A DNA stretch of 64,000 nt from Aquimarina sp. TRL1 (GCF_013365535.1 NZ_CP053590.1:1044501-1108500), one strand, 5' to 3'. Counted from the first letter of the stretch, positions 1 to 8,114 are shown. Numbers and translations are program-made. Notes: generated by a model from the letters alone, not told the origin.

Positions 1-1
1 G

Positions 2-97
2 AAAAAAATACCGATTATAGAATACATTAGTAAATGTAATCAATTATTTGGAATGGGAATTATTCTATCCAGCTTGATATTAGAAATGAATAAATAA
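2..97 (+). CDS. C-terminal end of an unknown cassette gene (partial)
   Basis: An open frame runs from the window edge to TAA at 95-97 and encodes 31 residues ending in a short hydrophobic stretch and EMNK. The start lies outside the window. Eleven bases after the stop comes CTGCTCACAA, the same position and sequence type as the box that follows every other gene in this array. I read it as the gene of the cassette preceding the group II intron. Function cannot be told. Confidence 0.45.
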   Translation, partial: KKIPIIEYISKCNQLFGMGIILSSLILEMNK

Positions 98-108
98 CTG
101 CTCACAAT

Positions 109-1969
109 CGAGTAGACGGCTCTCCCCATGATTGAGGAGAGTACGCCTCTCACACCACCGTACGTACGGGTCTCGTATACGGCGGTTCACCAAATCGAAG
201 TTTGTCTCTTATTTAAGTAGTCTATCATAGGAACATATCCTTTTCTTTTAAGTCTGGATATGGTAATTGTAGTACCCAGTATAGGGCTTTGAGCTACTGC
301 CCAACCTCCCATACGGGTTCGACTCCAAGCATAGGCTTGTCCATACTTGATTCCTAATCGAATCAGGTTCTTGCGTTTCCGCTCCGGCTTTTTCCAATCA
401 TGCCAAATGCAATACCGCAGTCGGTTACGTAGCCACTCATCTAACTTTTTAAGTTTGGTGTAGCTATTGGTCAACCGATAATTGTTGACCCACCCTCTGC
501 ATACCTGGGTAATTTTTTCCAGACGTTCTTTCATAGACATGGGTTTGGTTTTCTTGGTTAACCTTTTCAGATCACGCTTAAATGTATTCCAACTACTTTT
601 ACTTACAACCAACTGGTACTGTCCTTTTGTACCTTTATTGTAAATCGGTACAAATCCATGCCCTAACAACTCAAAATTTACAGCTCTGCGTATTCCGCTT
701 TTTGACTTGTTTATTGGTAATTTAAGTCTATCTCTTAGAAAAACATACATCTTATTTCCAACTTCTTTAGCTTTGCTTTTGGATCCTGTATATATACTAA
801 AATCATCTGCATAACGGACATATCGTAGTCCTTGTTTTTCAAGTTCCTTATCCAAAACATCTAACATAATATTAGATAATAATGGACTTAGTGGGCTACC
901 TTGAGGGATTCCTCTTCGGCGTTTATACAACCTACCCCCTATAACGATGGGAGCCCGTAGCCATTTGCGGATCAGTCGCAAGGTAGTTGGACATTTTACC
1001 TTGTTGTAGATTAATTGTAGTAAAATACTGTGGTCTACAGTATCGAAAAATCCTGCTAAATCAATATCTACAATGTCCTGAAATCCATCGTTGATGTATC
1101 TCTGTGCTTGTAATACTGCTTTGTGGAGACTCTTATTGGGACGAAAACCATAACTAAAAGGTTCAAAATCATATTCAAACCTTGTCATTAGTTGTTGGCT
1201 TACCGCTTGTTGCAACCACCTATCAACTACAGTAGGAATACCCAAAAGTCTGGTTTTGCCTTTTCCTTTAGGGATACTGACGCCCAAAATCGCATCGGGA
1301 ATATAACTATTATCTATTATGGAGTTTAGAAGCTTAGCTCGGTGTTTCCGTATAAAACCCGGAAGATCACTGTACCTAATTCCATCTACCCCACTAGCGC
1401 CCTTATTACGCAGAACTTGGCGTTCTGCTTTATAAAGGTTAGTCGCTTCTAATACCGATTCAATCATAGGTTTACATAATTTGACTTACTTCTGTCTGCT
1501 TAAGATTAGGCTAGCTAAGCCTCCTAATCGAATTTAGACCTGATCTAATGTGCTGTCCTTCCTTATTTGTGAGACCTATGTGTTACTGCTACACAACTCG
1601 TTTCCCATAAGTACTATGACTTCTGCTGACTTCTCTACTTTACCAACTCGTGGTTATAGAGACCTCCCCAGGTAATGACATCTTCTTTCACTCGATTCCT
1701 GCCGCATCTACTAGTTCGATACTTACTGAAAAAAAATCAGCATTTTGGACTTCGCAGTGATATGCCTACTGATCCGACCTAATAGCCTCAATATGCTGTT
1801 TGTATACCTCAGAGTTTTGTAGTCTCGCTTCCTTCAGTCCTAACCTCGCGGTTAGCAACCTTGCGACTTACTAATGGTTCAAGACCTTACTCCTGCTCAT
1901 AAGGGACTTGCACCCTCTAGATGAATTATTTATCTTCGATAAATAAAGATCCCCATGCTGGGTACACAC
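109..1969 (-). mobile_element. Group II intron, inserted antisense to the cassette array
   Basis: The intron RNA reads on the minus strand. Its 5' end is near 1969 and starts GTGTG, matching the GUGYG rule. The reverse-transcriptase gene lies inside. Near the 3' end a domain V hairpin (about 141-190, with CCGTATACGAGA and CGTACGTACGG) is followed by a domain VI hairpin (about 111-140, CTCTCC/GGGAGAG), and the end near 109 reads ACTCGAT, so the last bases fit the AY rule. Joining the flanks restores a site like CTGCTCACAACGTGTATAA, which matches the boxes after the other cassette genes. The boundaries are good to one or two bases. The 5' leader 1468-1969 is domain I-III RNA and holds no gene. 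Confidence 0.8.
187..1467 (-). CDS. ltrA: Group II intron reverse transcriptase/maturase
   Basis: This 426-residue protein copies the intron RNA into DNA at the target and helps the RNA fold for splicing. It has the N-terminal GASGVDG motif (23-29), the RT block GIPQGSPLSPLLSN (186-199) and the catalytic YADD (219-222), so the polymerase centre looks intact. Residues about 300-385, with RGWVNNYR, match the maturase/thumb (GIIM) domain. The protein ends soon afterwards with GYVPMIDYLNKR and has no HNH endonuclease domain, so it is of the short endonuclease-free type. It lies inside the intron RNA and has no partner gene. The frame is complete, so the intron may still be mobile. Confidence 0.93.
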   Translation of the reverse strand: MIESVLEATNLYKAERQVLRNKGASGVDGIRYSDLPGFIRKHRAKLLNSIIDNSYIPDAILGVSIPKGKGKTRLLGIPTVVDRWLQQAVSQQLMTRFEYDFEPFSYGFRPNKSLHKAVLQAQRYINDGFQDIVDIDLAGFFDTVDHSILLQLIYNKVKCPTTLRLIRKWLRAPIVIGGRLYKRRRGIPQGSPLSPLLSNIMLDVLDKELEKQGLRYVRYADDFSIYTGSKSKAKEVGNKMYVFLRDRLKLPINKSKSGIRRAVNFELLGHGFVPIYNKGTKGQYQLVVSKSSWNTFKRDLKRLTKKTKPMSMKERLEKITQVCRGWVNNYRLTNSYTKLKKLDEWLRNRLRYCIWHDWKKPERKRKNLIRLGIKYGQAYAWSRTRMGGWAVAQSPILGTTITISRLKRKGYVPMIDYLNKRQTSIW

Positions 1970-2090
1970 AACGTGTATAATTAATTGCTTAAGTCTGGTA
2001 TGTTCTAATTGGAATATTCTCCGAATATTCGTCCCCTTTTGCTATCTTAGTTGCTAATCGCAACTAACCATACACAAGAACGTTGTAAGT
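1970..2090 (+). repeat. Cassette boundary site 0 (right part; left part at 98-108)
   Basis: After the intron the site continues with CGTGTATAATTAATTGC and ends with GAACGTTGTAAG at 2079-2089, 17 bases before the next start codon. The left box CTGCTCACAA sits at 99-108 on the other side of the intron. The site also contains an internal short inverted repeat, TTGCTAATCGCAA (about 2051-2063). Together the parts form the same imperfect palindrome seen at four other places in the array. Confidence 0.55.
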
Positions 2091-2106
2091 AATTAGACCA
2101 ATCAAG

Positions 2107-2736
2107 ATGGAAAACCAAGAAATAACAGAAATACAACCAAATATAATTATTGGAGAAGATTATGATGGTTGGATTAATCTGTCTGCTTGGAAAAGCTTCG
2201 AAAGTCGAAATGGATTTTATGGCTCTAAAGATTCGGACAAGAAATCAGACGGAATTATTAAAGCACACATAATCGGAGAATCAGTTGACTATGTTCACAT
2301 CTTATCTCAATCTCAATTCAATGCAATTAAATTCCTAAAAGAAAACTCTGAAAAGATTCGTGACTCTTTGTTAAACGGACTTTTAGAAGATTATCCAAAT
2401 GCTAAAGACATTTATGAAGATTTAATGCCTGAAATAAAGACAATTAGTGATTACAAGGACAATCTAGGAGTTGCATTCATACATGTAATGGACAGTGACA
2501 AGGATAATCATGCTTATATCGGATTTGAATTAGGTTGTTCTTGGGATGATGAACACGGAGTTGGAGTTATGATGCATAAGGATAGAGTAGTCAAGATAGG
2601 ACTAGCAGACGAATCATTTAATCACTGGAACTGTTATCACGATAATGGAACAGCAAAATATGAGCAAGGAAAATGGGAATCAACTCAAGAATTGAAGCAT
2701 CAAAATCGCAAAAATTGGTGGGAATTCTGGAGATAA
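2107..2736 (+). CDS. DUF6985-like hypothetical protein
   Basis: This is a 209-residue soluble protein with no signal peptide. The C-terminal half (about 140-175) carries GFELGCSWDDEHGVGVMMHK, a pattern I associate with DUF6985-type domains, where a Cys-x-Trp-Asp core precedes HGxGV. The last ten residues are rich in Trp (NWWEFWR). Such proteins are often found next to toxin genes, but no toxin is adjacent here, so a role in immunity is only a guess. It is the single gene of its cassette, between boundary sites 0 and 1. The ATG follows the CGTTGTA box by 17 bases. Confidence 0.6.
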   Translation: MENQEITEIQPNIIIGEDYDGWINLSAWKSFESRNGFYGSKDSDKKSDGIIKAHIIGESVDYVHILSQSQFNAIKFLKENSEKIRDSLLNGLLEDYPNAKDIYEDLMPEIKTISDYKDNLGVAFIHVMDSDKDNHAYIGFELGCSWDDEHGVGVMMHKDRVVKIGLADESFNHWNCYHDNGTAKYEQGKWESTQELKHQNRKNWWEFWR

Positions 2737-2737
2737 A

Positions 2738-2911
2738 CTACTTACAACATTATATATGAAATCATAACAATTTAGAGCTAGATTAAATGATTATTTCCTC
2801 TTTGCAAAGGCGCTAGATTTTTATAAGTTTAACAATAAATAAAAATGCGCAGTTAAATCTATTGGTTCAGGTGTGTCTGCCTTGCTTCGATTCATATATT
2901 TAACGTTGTGC
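2738..2911 (+). repeat. Cassette boundary site 1
   Basis: The site starts directly after the stop with ACTACTTACAACATTATAT and ends with ATATATTTAACGTTGTGC. The two ends are inverted copies of each other, with mismatches. The interior carries smaller partial inverted repeats (AGCTAGATT, GCGCTAGATTT). No gene lies inside. Confidence 0.55.
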
Positions 2912-2920
2912 ATAATTAAG

Positions 2921-3139
2921 ATGACCATTTTAGAAAAAAATACTTTTGTACTCATATTCACCATTTTTATATACTTCTGGAATAAGTATGTAGTAACAAG
3001 GTTAATTCGGAGTGTTACGAAGAAAAATCCAAATAATAAATGGATGTCAAGGAATCAAGAAACAATTATAAAGATATATCAAGGTTTCTTTTGGTCATCA
3101 CTTATATTGCTAATTATTAGTATGATATTTAGTAACTAA
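2921..3139 (+). CDS. Small two-helix membrane protein
   Basis: I place the start at ATG 2921 (MTILEKNTF), giving 72 residues, because the longer frame from 2873 would begin inside the CGTTGTG box of boundary site 1. The protein has two hydrophobic segments (about 8-24 and 52-70) joined by a basic loop with RSVTKKNPNNKW. It shares its cassette with the SUKH gene 29 bases downstream, so the pair may act together. No family was recognised. Confidence 0.55.
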   Translation: MTILEKNTFVLIFTIFIYFWNKYVVTRLIRSVTKKNPNNKWMSRNQETIIKIYQGFFWSSLILLIISMIFSN

Positions 3140-3168
3140 TCTTAGTACTTTAAAATAGTTGAAAAAAA

Positions 3169-3597
3169 ATGCCATTTTCTATAGAAGAAAAATATATAAT
3201 CGAGACGGAATCTGAACTAAATGTAAAATTCCCAATTGAATTTAAAACTTGGATGATGAAATCAAATGGAGGTGAATTAATAATACACGAATTTGAATTT
3301 GAACTTTATCCATTTTTTGACAAATCTGACAAAAAAAGAATAAGTAGGACTTGCAACCATATCGGGCATGAAACAAAAAATGCTCGTGAATGGAATGGTT
3401 TTCCTGACAATGGAATCGCAATTGGTTCAGACGGATTTGGTAATCAATTAATCTTGAGTCATAACGGAAATAGGAATTTAACTGACGAACTTCACTTTTG
3501 GAATCACGAGACAAGGCAAGTAGAAAAAATAGCTGAATCAATTAATAAACTTTACATTGAAAAAAGCTTATTCTGGAACAGAAAGTTTAATAAATAA
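3169..3597 (+). CDS. SMI1/KNR4 (SUKH) family protein, probable immunity protein
   Basis: The 142 residues follow the SUKH-1 layout. It opens with a helix (EEKYIIETESELNVKFP) and then EFKTWMMKSNGGEL, the usual FxxxLLxxNGG-like block near residues 24-36. Later come GIAIGSDGFGNQLILS and a tryptophan-containing hairpin before a closing helix. SUKH proteins mostly neutralise polymorphic toxins, and that would be its role here, though no toxin lies next to it. It is the second gene of a two-gene cassette, 29 bases after the membrane protein. Confidence 0.85.
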   Translation: MPFSIEEKYIIETESELNVKFPIEFKTWMMKSNGGELIIHEFEFELYPFFDKSDKKRISRTCNHIGHETKNAREWNGFPDNGIAIGSDGFGNQLILSHNGNRNLTDELHFWNHETRQVEKIAESINKLYIEKSLFWNRKFNK

Positions 3598-3599
3598 AA

Positions 3600-3778
3600 C
3601 TATACACAACACGATATCCTATGATGACATAGCAGCAAAGTGATCAATCGAATGGTTATTATATATTTATAAAGGCGTAATGCTTGCAAAAAGTAAAAAT
3701 TAGTAACCAATGCGCAGAAAAACTCAACACAGAGGTAACATTTTGCCCTACCAAGCCACATATATTAAACGTTGTACA
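3600..3778 (+). repeat. Cassette boundary site 2
   Basis: The left end is CTATACACAACACGATAT, two bases after the SUKH stop. The right end is ACATATATTAAACGTTGTAC, ten bases before the next ATG. The ends are imperfect inverted copies. The site is undisturbed and about 180 bp long, close to site 1 in size. Confidence 0.55.
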
Positions 3779-3787
3779 GCATAAAAA

Positions 3788-4294
3788 ATGAAAAAAATAC
3801 TAATACTTATTTCAGTCCTTACACTATCCTGTAATCAATCAAAAAAGTCAAAAGTTGAAAGAGAAAATGAACCAGATGTATATAATCTGCAAGAAACGGA
3901 TATGGAAATGAACAATGCAATTACTAAAGCAAATGAAACATTTAATTTATTCAAAGAAACTTTCCAAAATGATAGTGTGAACAAATATTACTTTTCAATA
4001 AAACAAAAATATGACACACCAGATGGTGGTAATGAACATTTATGGGTGGGACAAATAATTTTAAATCAATCTGACTACTATGGAATTATAGGTAATGAAC
4101 CCATTTCGACCCTGAAAGTTAAATTAGGAGATACCGTAAGAATTGACAAAAAACAAATCTCTGATTGGATGATTGTTGATAATAGCAATGGAAAGGTTAA
4201 AGGTGGTTATACGATTAGAGTATTACGTAATAGAATGTCAGAAACTGAAAGAAATCAATTTGATCAAAATAATGGGTTAATATTTGAAAAATAA
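3788..4294 (+). CDS. DUF2314-family lipoprotein
   Basis: The 168-residue protein starts with a lipoprotein signal (KKILILISVLTLSC, Cys at about 15), so it should be anchored in a membrane facing the periplasm or outside. The mature part has the DUF2314 pattern: YYFSIKQKY, then NEHLWVGQI, IIGNEPIS, KLGDTVRIDKKQISDWMIVD and GGYTIRVLR. DUF2314 domains occur alone and beside toxins, and their function is not established. It is the only gene of its cassette and is followed within two bases by boundary site 3. Confidence 0.75.
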   Translation: MKKILILISVLTLSCNQSKKSKVERENEPDVYNLQETDMEMNNAITKANETFNLFKETFQNDSVNKYYFSIKQKYDTPDGGNEHLWVGQIILNQSDYYGIIGNEPISTLKVKLGDTVRIDKKQISDWMIVDNSNGKVKGGYTIRVLRNRMSETERNQFDQNNGLIFEK

Positions 4295-4357
4295 AACGCT
4301 CTACAATACCAGTAGCCGTTGCACAAGCCCATAATTTTGAGAAAAACGAATGATTTT

Positions 4358-4383
4358 AAGCCCTTTTTAGGGCTTTTATTTTG
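4358..4383 (+). terminator. Terminator-like hairpin at the left end of the IS
   Basis: AAGCCC, loop TTTTTA, GGGCTT (4358-4375) is followed by TTATTTTG. In the plus direction it looks like a factor-independent terminator that would stop readthrough from the DUF2314 gene into the IS. Confidence 0.5.
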
Positions 4384-4410
4384 TTAGCACTCATTCTAAA
4401 AAGCAAAATT

Positions 4411-5955
4411 TTAAGGTCTTATAAATGATAATTTTAGGTCTATCAATACGTTTTTGATTAAAAAGAAAAAGTACTTGGCTTTCGCCTCATTTTTTACTCG
4501 TTTTTCAATGAATTTCAGGTACTTTTTTAAGTTATAAGCAGTAGCAGAGAGATGCATTACTTTGTTAGCTTGTGATAATCCTATGGTATTTATTTTTCGA
4601 AGTCCCATAAATTGAGTTAAGGTTCCAAATACAGGTTCTACTGTACTTTGCCTTATGGCTTTCATCTGTCTTCCTCGCTTACTTTTTACTCTGGCATTGT
4701 TACGTTCATATTCTTCTCGATAGAAGGTGACCGTTATTCGTTTTTCTTGACTACTTTTCAAACACTGTGTTCTAATAGGACATTCTTTACACACTTGCTT
4801 TGAAGCTCTATATTCCTTTTTCTTGGTTTGATTCTTGGTTTCTACAAATACCTTTTTGAAGGGAATTACTTTGCCCTGTGGACACTCATAATAATCTTGT
4901 TCTTTATGATATGTAAACCCTTCTGGTCCCCCTTTGTAAGTGCCATGTGCAGGTATATAGCTTTCTAATTGTTGTTGTTCTAAAAAAGCATAGTTCTCTC
5001 CACTGCTATAGCCTGTATCTGCTAAGCAGTTTTCCCATAGAAATCCATAGTTCCATAAACGCTCTTTCGTACGTAATACAATATCTTGCAATTGCTGATT
5101 GTCTTTGCCATCTGCATGATAGGCTTGGATATCGGTAATTACATGATGTCCGCTATCTACTACTAGTTGGCTTAGGTAATTTAATTTTCGAGCTTTACCG
5201 GGTTTTACACTGATACGGGCATCTGGGTCTGTAGGACTGTAATGGGTTTTGTTACTGGTATAACGACTTCCTTTGTTATTTGAACCTACCCGATAGTTTT
5301 GATCCTTTGACCACTTCTTGTTTCTCGTGACAATATTGTCTAACTGTTTTTTATTAGCAGTAATGGTCTTTTGAGCTTTACTGGCTTTATCTTGCTTAGC
5401 TTTGCGATATATTTCTTTATCTCTATTACTGATATGGCGTACTTCTGCCAGATGTGCCTTTAAATCTTGAATGGGTACTTTTAACTCTAAACTATCCATA
5501 CTAGCATTGGATTTTACTGGTGCTGAATCCACTGCTTGAGTATGTCTGCAGACCATACCCTTGCCTATACACAACTCTAAAATATGTTCAAACACCTTAG
5601 TGAAAACTTCCTCTGGAAATAATTGGCGCGTTCTACTTATCGTGCTATGCCATGGTAATTCTTCATCGATATCATAGCCTAAAAAATACAACAAGTCCAT
5701 GCGCATACTGCAATGCTCAATGAGCTTACGGTCACTGATGATATTCTCTAAATAGCCAACCAAACAAAATTTAAAAAATACTACTGGGTCAATACTTTGT
5801 TGACCACTTTTACCATAATACTTTTTTGTGGCTTGGTATAAAAAATCAAGATGCAGTACCTCGTGTAAACGCCTGTAGAAATTAGTCTTGGGTACGCGAG
5901 CACTTAATTGAAAACTGCTGAATAGTTTTTCCTGATAAATCTTTTTGCCTTGCAT
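4411..5955 (-). CDS. IS1182-family DDE transposase
   Basis: The 514-residue protein cuts and joins the IS ends. The N-terminal domain contains QSIDPVVFFKFCLVGYLENI and the RKLIEH/LLYFLGYDIDEELPWHSTISRTR block typical of IS1182/IS5-like transposases. Acidic catalytic candidates are the Asp in QAVDSAPVKSNAS (about 163), the Asp in ADTGYSSGEN (about 317) and the Glu in QSTVEPVFGTL (about 452). A four-Cys zinc-like motif (CKECPIRTQC, about 390-400) lies before the last block, as is usual for this family. The frame is uninterrupted. Confidence 0.92.
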   Translation of the reverse strand: MQGKKIYQEKLFSSFQLSARVPKTNFYRRLHEVLHLDFLYQATKKYYGKSGQQSIDPVVFFKFCLVGYLENIISDRKLIEHCSMRMDLLYFLGYDIDEELPWHSTISRTRQLFPEEVFTKVFEHILELCIGKGMVCRHTQAVDSAPVKSNASMDSLELKVPIQDLKAHLAEVRHISNRDKEIYRKAKQDKASKAQKTITANKKQLDNIVTRNKKWSKDQNYRVGSNNKGSRYTSNKTHYSPTDPDARISVKPGKARKLNYLSQLVVDSGHHVITDIQAYHADGKDNQQLQDIVLRTKERLWNYGFLWENCLADTGYSSGENYAFLEQQQLESYIPAHGTYKGGPEGFTYHKEQDYYECPQGKVIPFKKVFVETKNQTKKKEYRASKQVCKECPIRTQCLKSSQEKRITVTFYREEYERNNARVKSKRGRQMKAIRQSTVEPVFGTLTQFMGLRKINTIGLSQANKVMHLSATAYNLKKYLKFIEKRVKNEAKAKYFFFLIKNVLIDLKLSFIRP

Positions 5956-6213
5956 ACAACAAATTACAAAATAACTATATCTTTAGCAAGACTTGTGCAA
6001 CAGGCACAAAACCTATAAACAATACGGATTTGGTTGCTTAAGTTATAAACCCGGAATATCAACGAACACCGCCAAATCTTTTGGATTTGGCATTAAATAA
6101 AAGATAAAGCAAAACAAAAAGGTTTGGCTAATTGCCTAGCGGAAAGCAAGTGCTAACTTGCCCCCGTACTGTTCTTAGCTAAACCGTTGTAAAACATTAA
6201 AACCAATAAAAAA

Positions 6214-6735
6214 TTGAAAAAAAACAAGAATATATCATACGGAAATAATTCTACAAATATTGGAAGTGCTAAAAAAGTGGTTATAAATTATGACTCTCAA
6301 AAGAATGTGGATATCAACGATTATGAGAAAAAAAGTATTGCTGATTTTAAAGTTAAACCAAAAAAACTGAGTTTGTATGGAGCAATAGGCTCTGGTGCTA
6401 CGTTTTTAGCTTATTTAGGCGTTTTTGTCAAATTTCCAATTTTAGAAATACCCCAATTGATTACCTATTTGCCTTTAGTTTTCTTTTTATTTTTTCTATT
6501 CTTTGTGATTGGAGTTATCTTAAAAAACCGAAAATTTATTCCTCTTATAAGAAATTACACAATTGAAAGTGATGATCTAAATATCTCTTTAAAAAAGACA
6601 AAAATTCATTGTCCTAAATGTCAATCCAAAATGAGAATATTTCAAGATAATAGTGGAGTTTTTATAAGTTGTAACAGAAACCCTGAACAGCATATTTATT
6701 TTTATGATTATACAACATTTACGGACACAGAATAA
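6214..6735 (+). CDS. Two-TM protein with C-terminal zinc ribbon
   Basis: The frame has no early ATG. TTG at 6214 (KKNKNISYGNNS) is the likely start, 22 bases after the CGTTGTA box, giving 173 residues. An Asn-rich soluble N-terminus is followed by two membrane segments (about 53-72 and 82-104) and a tail with CPKCQSKM ... SCNR (about 131-153), a zinc-ribbon-like set of three cysteines. It is the sole gene of its cassette. The family is not recognised and its function is unknown. Confidence 0.6.
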   Translation: MKKNKNISYGNNSTNIGSAKKVVINYDSQKNVDINDYEKKSIADFKVKPKKLSLYGAIGSGATFLAYLGVFVKFPILEIPQLITYLPLVFFLFFLFFVIGVILKNRKFIPLIRNYTIESDDLNISLKKTKIHCPKCQSKMRIFQDNSGVFISCNRNPEQHIYFYDYTTFTDTE

Positions 6736-6736
6736 A

Positions 6737-7110
6737 ACGCCTTACAACACGGAATTGCCAGGGTAGAACCGTCAAACAGGTCTGTAGCGGTATGAATTTT
6801 CCAACTTCGCTTGTGTACGTCGATACCAATAAATAACTTTGAGTCTACAGTATCCTTTGTTATTCATAATAAATAAGATAGAATGTTTTTATTATACTAA
6901 CTTAGGATACTGCTTTTACATTGTTGTTATAAAACATAGCTAATAAAGGCTAAACCGAAAGGTTTGTGTATAATTTATAAAGTCCGCCAAATTTTTAATT
7001 TGGCTTTTAAAAAAGAGATAAAACAAAATATAAAAATTCGGCTCTATGCTAATCCGAAAAGCTAGTGTCTTTTTGGCACGCTACGTTTCATACACAAGAC
7101 CGTTGTACGT
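6737..7110 (+). repeat. Cassette boundary site 4, enlarged by an IS110 remnant
   Basis: It begins with ACGCCTTACAACACGG after the stop and ends with AAGACCGTTGTACGT at 7097-7110. Inside is the hairpin GCCAAATT, TTT, AATTTGGC (6986-7004), matching the hairpin of site 3 and followed by the same purine-rich AGATAAA(A/G)CAAAA stretch. About 160 bp in the left half are foreign IS110 sequence. Confidence 0.5.
6765..6863 (-). pseudogene. IS110-family transposase N-terminal fragment
   Basis: A 33-codon minus-strand frame encodes LFIGIDVHKRSWKIHTATD, the classic start of the IS110/IS1111 transposase (DEDD type, with the first Asp in GIDVHK). The frame has no proper start and runs at its 3' side into boundary-site sequence, so only the first part of the gene remains. 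The AT-rich stretch to about 6925 is probably the upstream end of the same dead element. Confidence 0.75.
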
Positions 7111-7132
7111 AATTTGAAAACAAGCATTTAGA

Positions 7133-7873
7133 ATGTCAGTAAGCAGTTATAGAAATAAAGTAAGTCAACTTAATTCTCAAATAGCAGATTTGATGAAAAA
7201 GCAAACTGCGGAGAGAAAAAAAGAAGTGGATTTGAATTATAAGATTAATGATTTGACTAAAAGAATGCTATCAACCAAAAGTTTTTCAACTGCACAAAGC
7301 TACCAAAGACAAATCGACTCAAAATCGAAAGAATTAATACGAGTAAATACTAAAGTTGCAGATTTTGAAAAAAAATTAGCGGATAAGCGAAAAGAGCTTT
7401 CTCGAAATCAAGATTCTTTGACTAAAGCACTTGATAACGAAACAAAGAAAAGGCAAAATCAAGAATTAAATTTCTTGAAAGAAAAAGAGAGAATAAACAG
7501 GTCTGAATTAAGTAATATCAGAAATATTAATCACGAAATTCAAAAACAGCAGAGTATTTTTCAAGATTATCAAATCCCAGAAAGTGAATTGACCGACAAT
7601 GATATTGAATATTCCTTAAAAGAACTAACCGAATTGCATCAGAGAATTGATTCCGTATTAGAAAGATTAGATAAACTTGGATTCGGACAAGAAATAATAT
7701 TTGAGGAAATTGAAGAACTCAAAGGCAAAAGCAAAAAAATCAGCAAGAAGGATCTGAAAATGATGCTTATAGGAAAAATTGTAAGCTTCGGAATGGGGAA
7801 AATAGATACTGAATTAGCTGCTCAAATCTTTGAGGAAATTACAAACGTTGACTTAACAAAATTAATTGAATAA
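7133..7873 (+). CDS. Coiled-coil protein of unknown function
   Basis: The 246-residue protein has no signal peptide. Residues 1-145 are almost entirely coiled coil, rich in Lys, Glu, Gln and Ser. The tail (about 150-246) is helical and acidic with ELTELHQRIDSVLERLDKLGFGQ and a Lys-rich KSKKISKKDLKMML patch. It is the last gene of the array before the border with the phage-like block. Its stop is followed by ACTACGTACAAC, the left box of another boundary site. The family is not recognised. Confidence 0.6.
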   Translation: MSVSSYRNKVSQLNSQIADLMKKQTAERKKEVDLNYKINDLTKRMLSTKSFSTAQSYQRQIDSKSKELIRVNTKVADFEKKLADKRKELSRNQDSLTKALDNETKKRQNQELNFLKEKERINRSELSNIRNINHEIQKQQSIFQDYQIPESELTDNDIEYSLKELTELHQRIDSVLERLDKLGFGQEIIFEEIEELKGKSKKISKKDLKMMLIGKIVSFGMGKIDTELAAQIFEEITNVDLTKLIE

Positions 7874-7875
7874 AA

Positions 7876-7893
7876 ACTACGTACAACAATGGC
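7876..7893 (+). repeat. Left half of cassette boundary site 5, truncated
   Basis: ACTACGTACAACAATGGC directly follows the coiled-coil gene. It is the exact reverse of the box before that gene (GTTGTACGT). No matching right end follows; the next bases are already the last gene of the minus-strand phage-like operon. Confidence 0.5.
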
Positions 7894-7898
7894 TCCTA

Positions 7899-8114
7899 TT
7901 AACTTATTAATAGAACTTGTCTATAGAAAACGTCATCTATAGCAACATTTGGGATAAAGTGAAATCTCTTTAATTGTATTGTTTTACCATCATTAACAGG
8001 CATTCTAACTCCACATACTTCAGAATTAAAAGGGGCTAACTTTTCCGTAGCCCTATCAATTTCGTTATTGCTTTGTTTTCCTCTTACGAAGCGTTGTGTT
8101 CTTATTGTTCTCAT
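7899..8114 (-). CDS. Small protein, last gene of the phage-like operon
   Basis: It has 71 residues with a basic N-terminus (MRTIRTQRFVRGKQ). There is no membrane segment or known motif. The start lies six bases after the stop of the upstream beta-rich gene. It ends close to the border with the cassette array, so it could be shortened at its C-terminus. Confidence 0.5.
   Translation of the reverse strand: MRTIRTQRFVRGKQSNNEIDRATEKLAPFNSEVCGVRMPVNDGKTIQLKRFHFIPNVAIDDVFYRQVLLIS

Larger units (their letters stand above)
4318..6001 (-). mobile_element. IS1182-family insertion sequence
   Basis: The ends are short inverted repeats: GTTGCACAAG at 4318-4327 and CTTGTGCAAC at 5992-6001, followed inward by partly matching bases. 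One transposase gene fills the element on the minus strand. I see no clear target duplication; the outer flanks are AGTAGCC and AGGCACA. The element sits inside cassette boundary site 3 and does not break a coding gene. It looks complete. Confidence 0.8.
4296..6192 (+). repeat. Cassette boundary site 3, split by an IS1182-family element
   Basis: The left end is ACGCTCTACAATACC after the DUF2314 stop and the right end is AAACCGTTGTAAAAC at 6182-6195. Without the insertion (4318-6001) the site is about 210 bp, like the intact ones. The right part holds a clear hairpin at 6071-6091 (GCCAAATC, loop TTTTG, GATTTGGC) that recurs almost unchanged in boundary site 4. Confidence 0.5.

Noticed and set aside
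3242..3541. Minus-strand frame of 99 codons opposite the SUKH gene
   Set aside because: The SUKH match on the plus strand is clear; the minus frame is its shadow.
1970..7110. Standard integron attC sites
   Set aside because: The boxes read TACAAC and GTTGTA and do not fit RYYYAAC/GTTRRRY. I kept the integron comparison as an analogy only.
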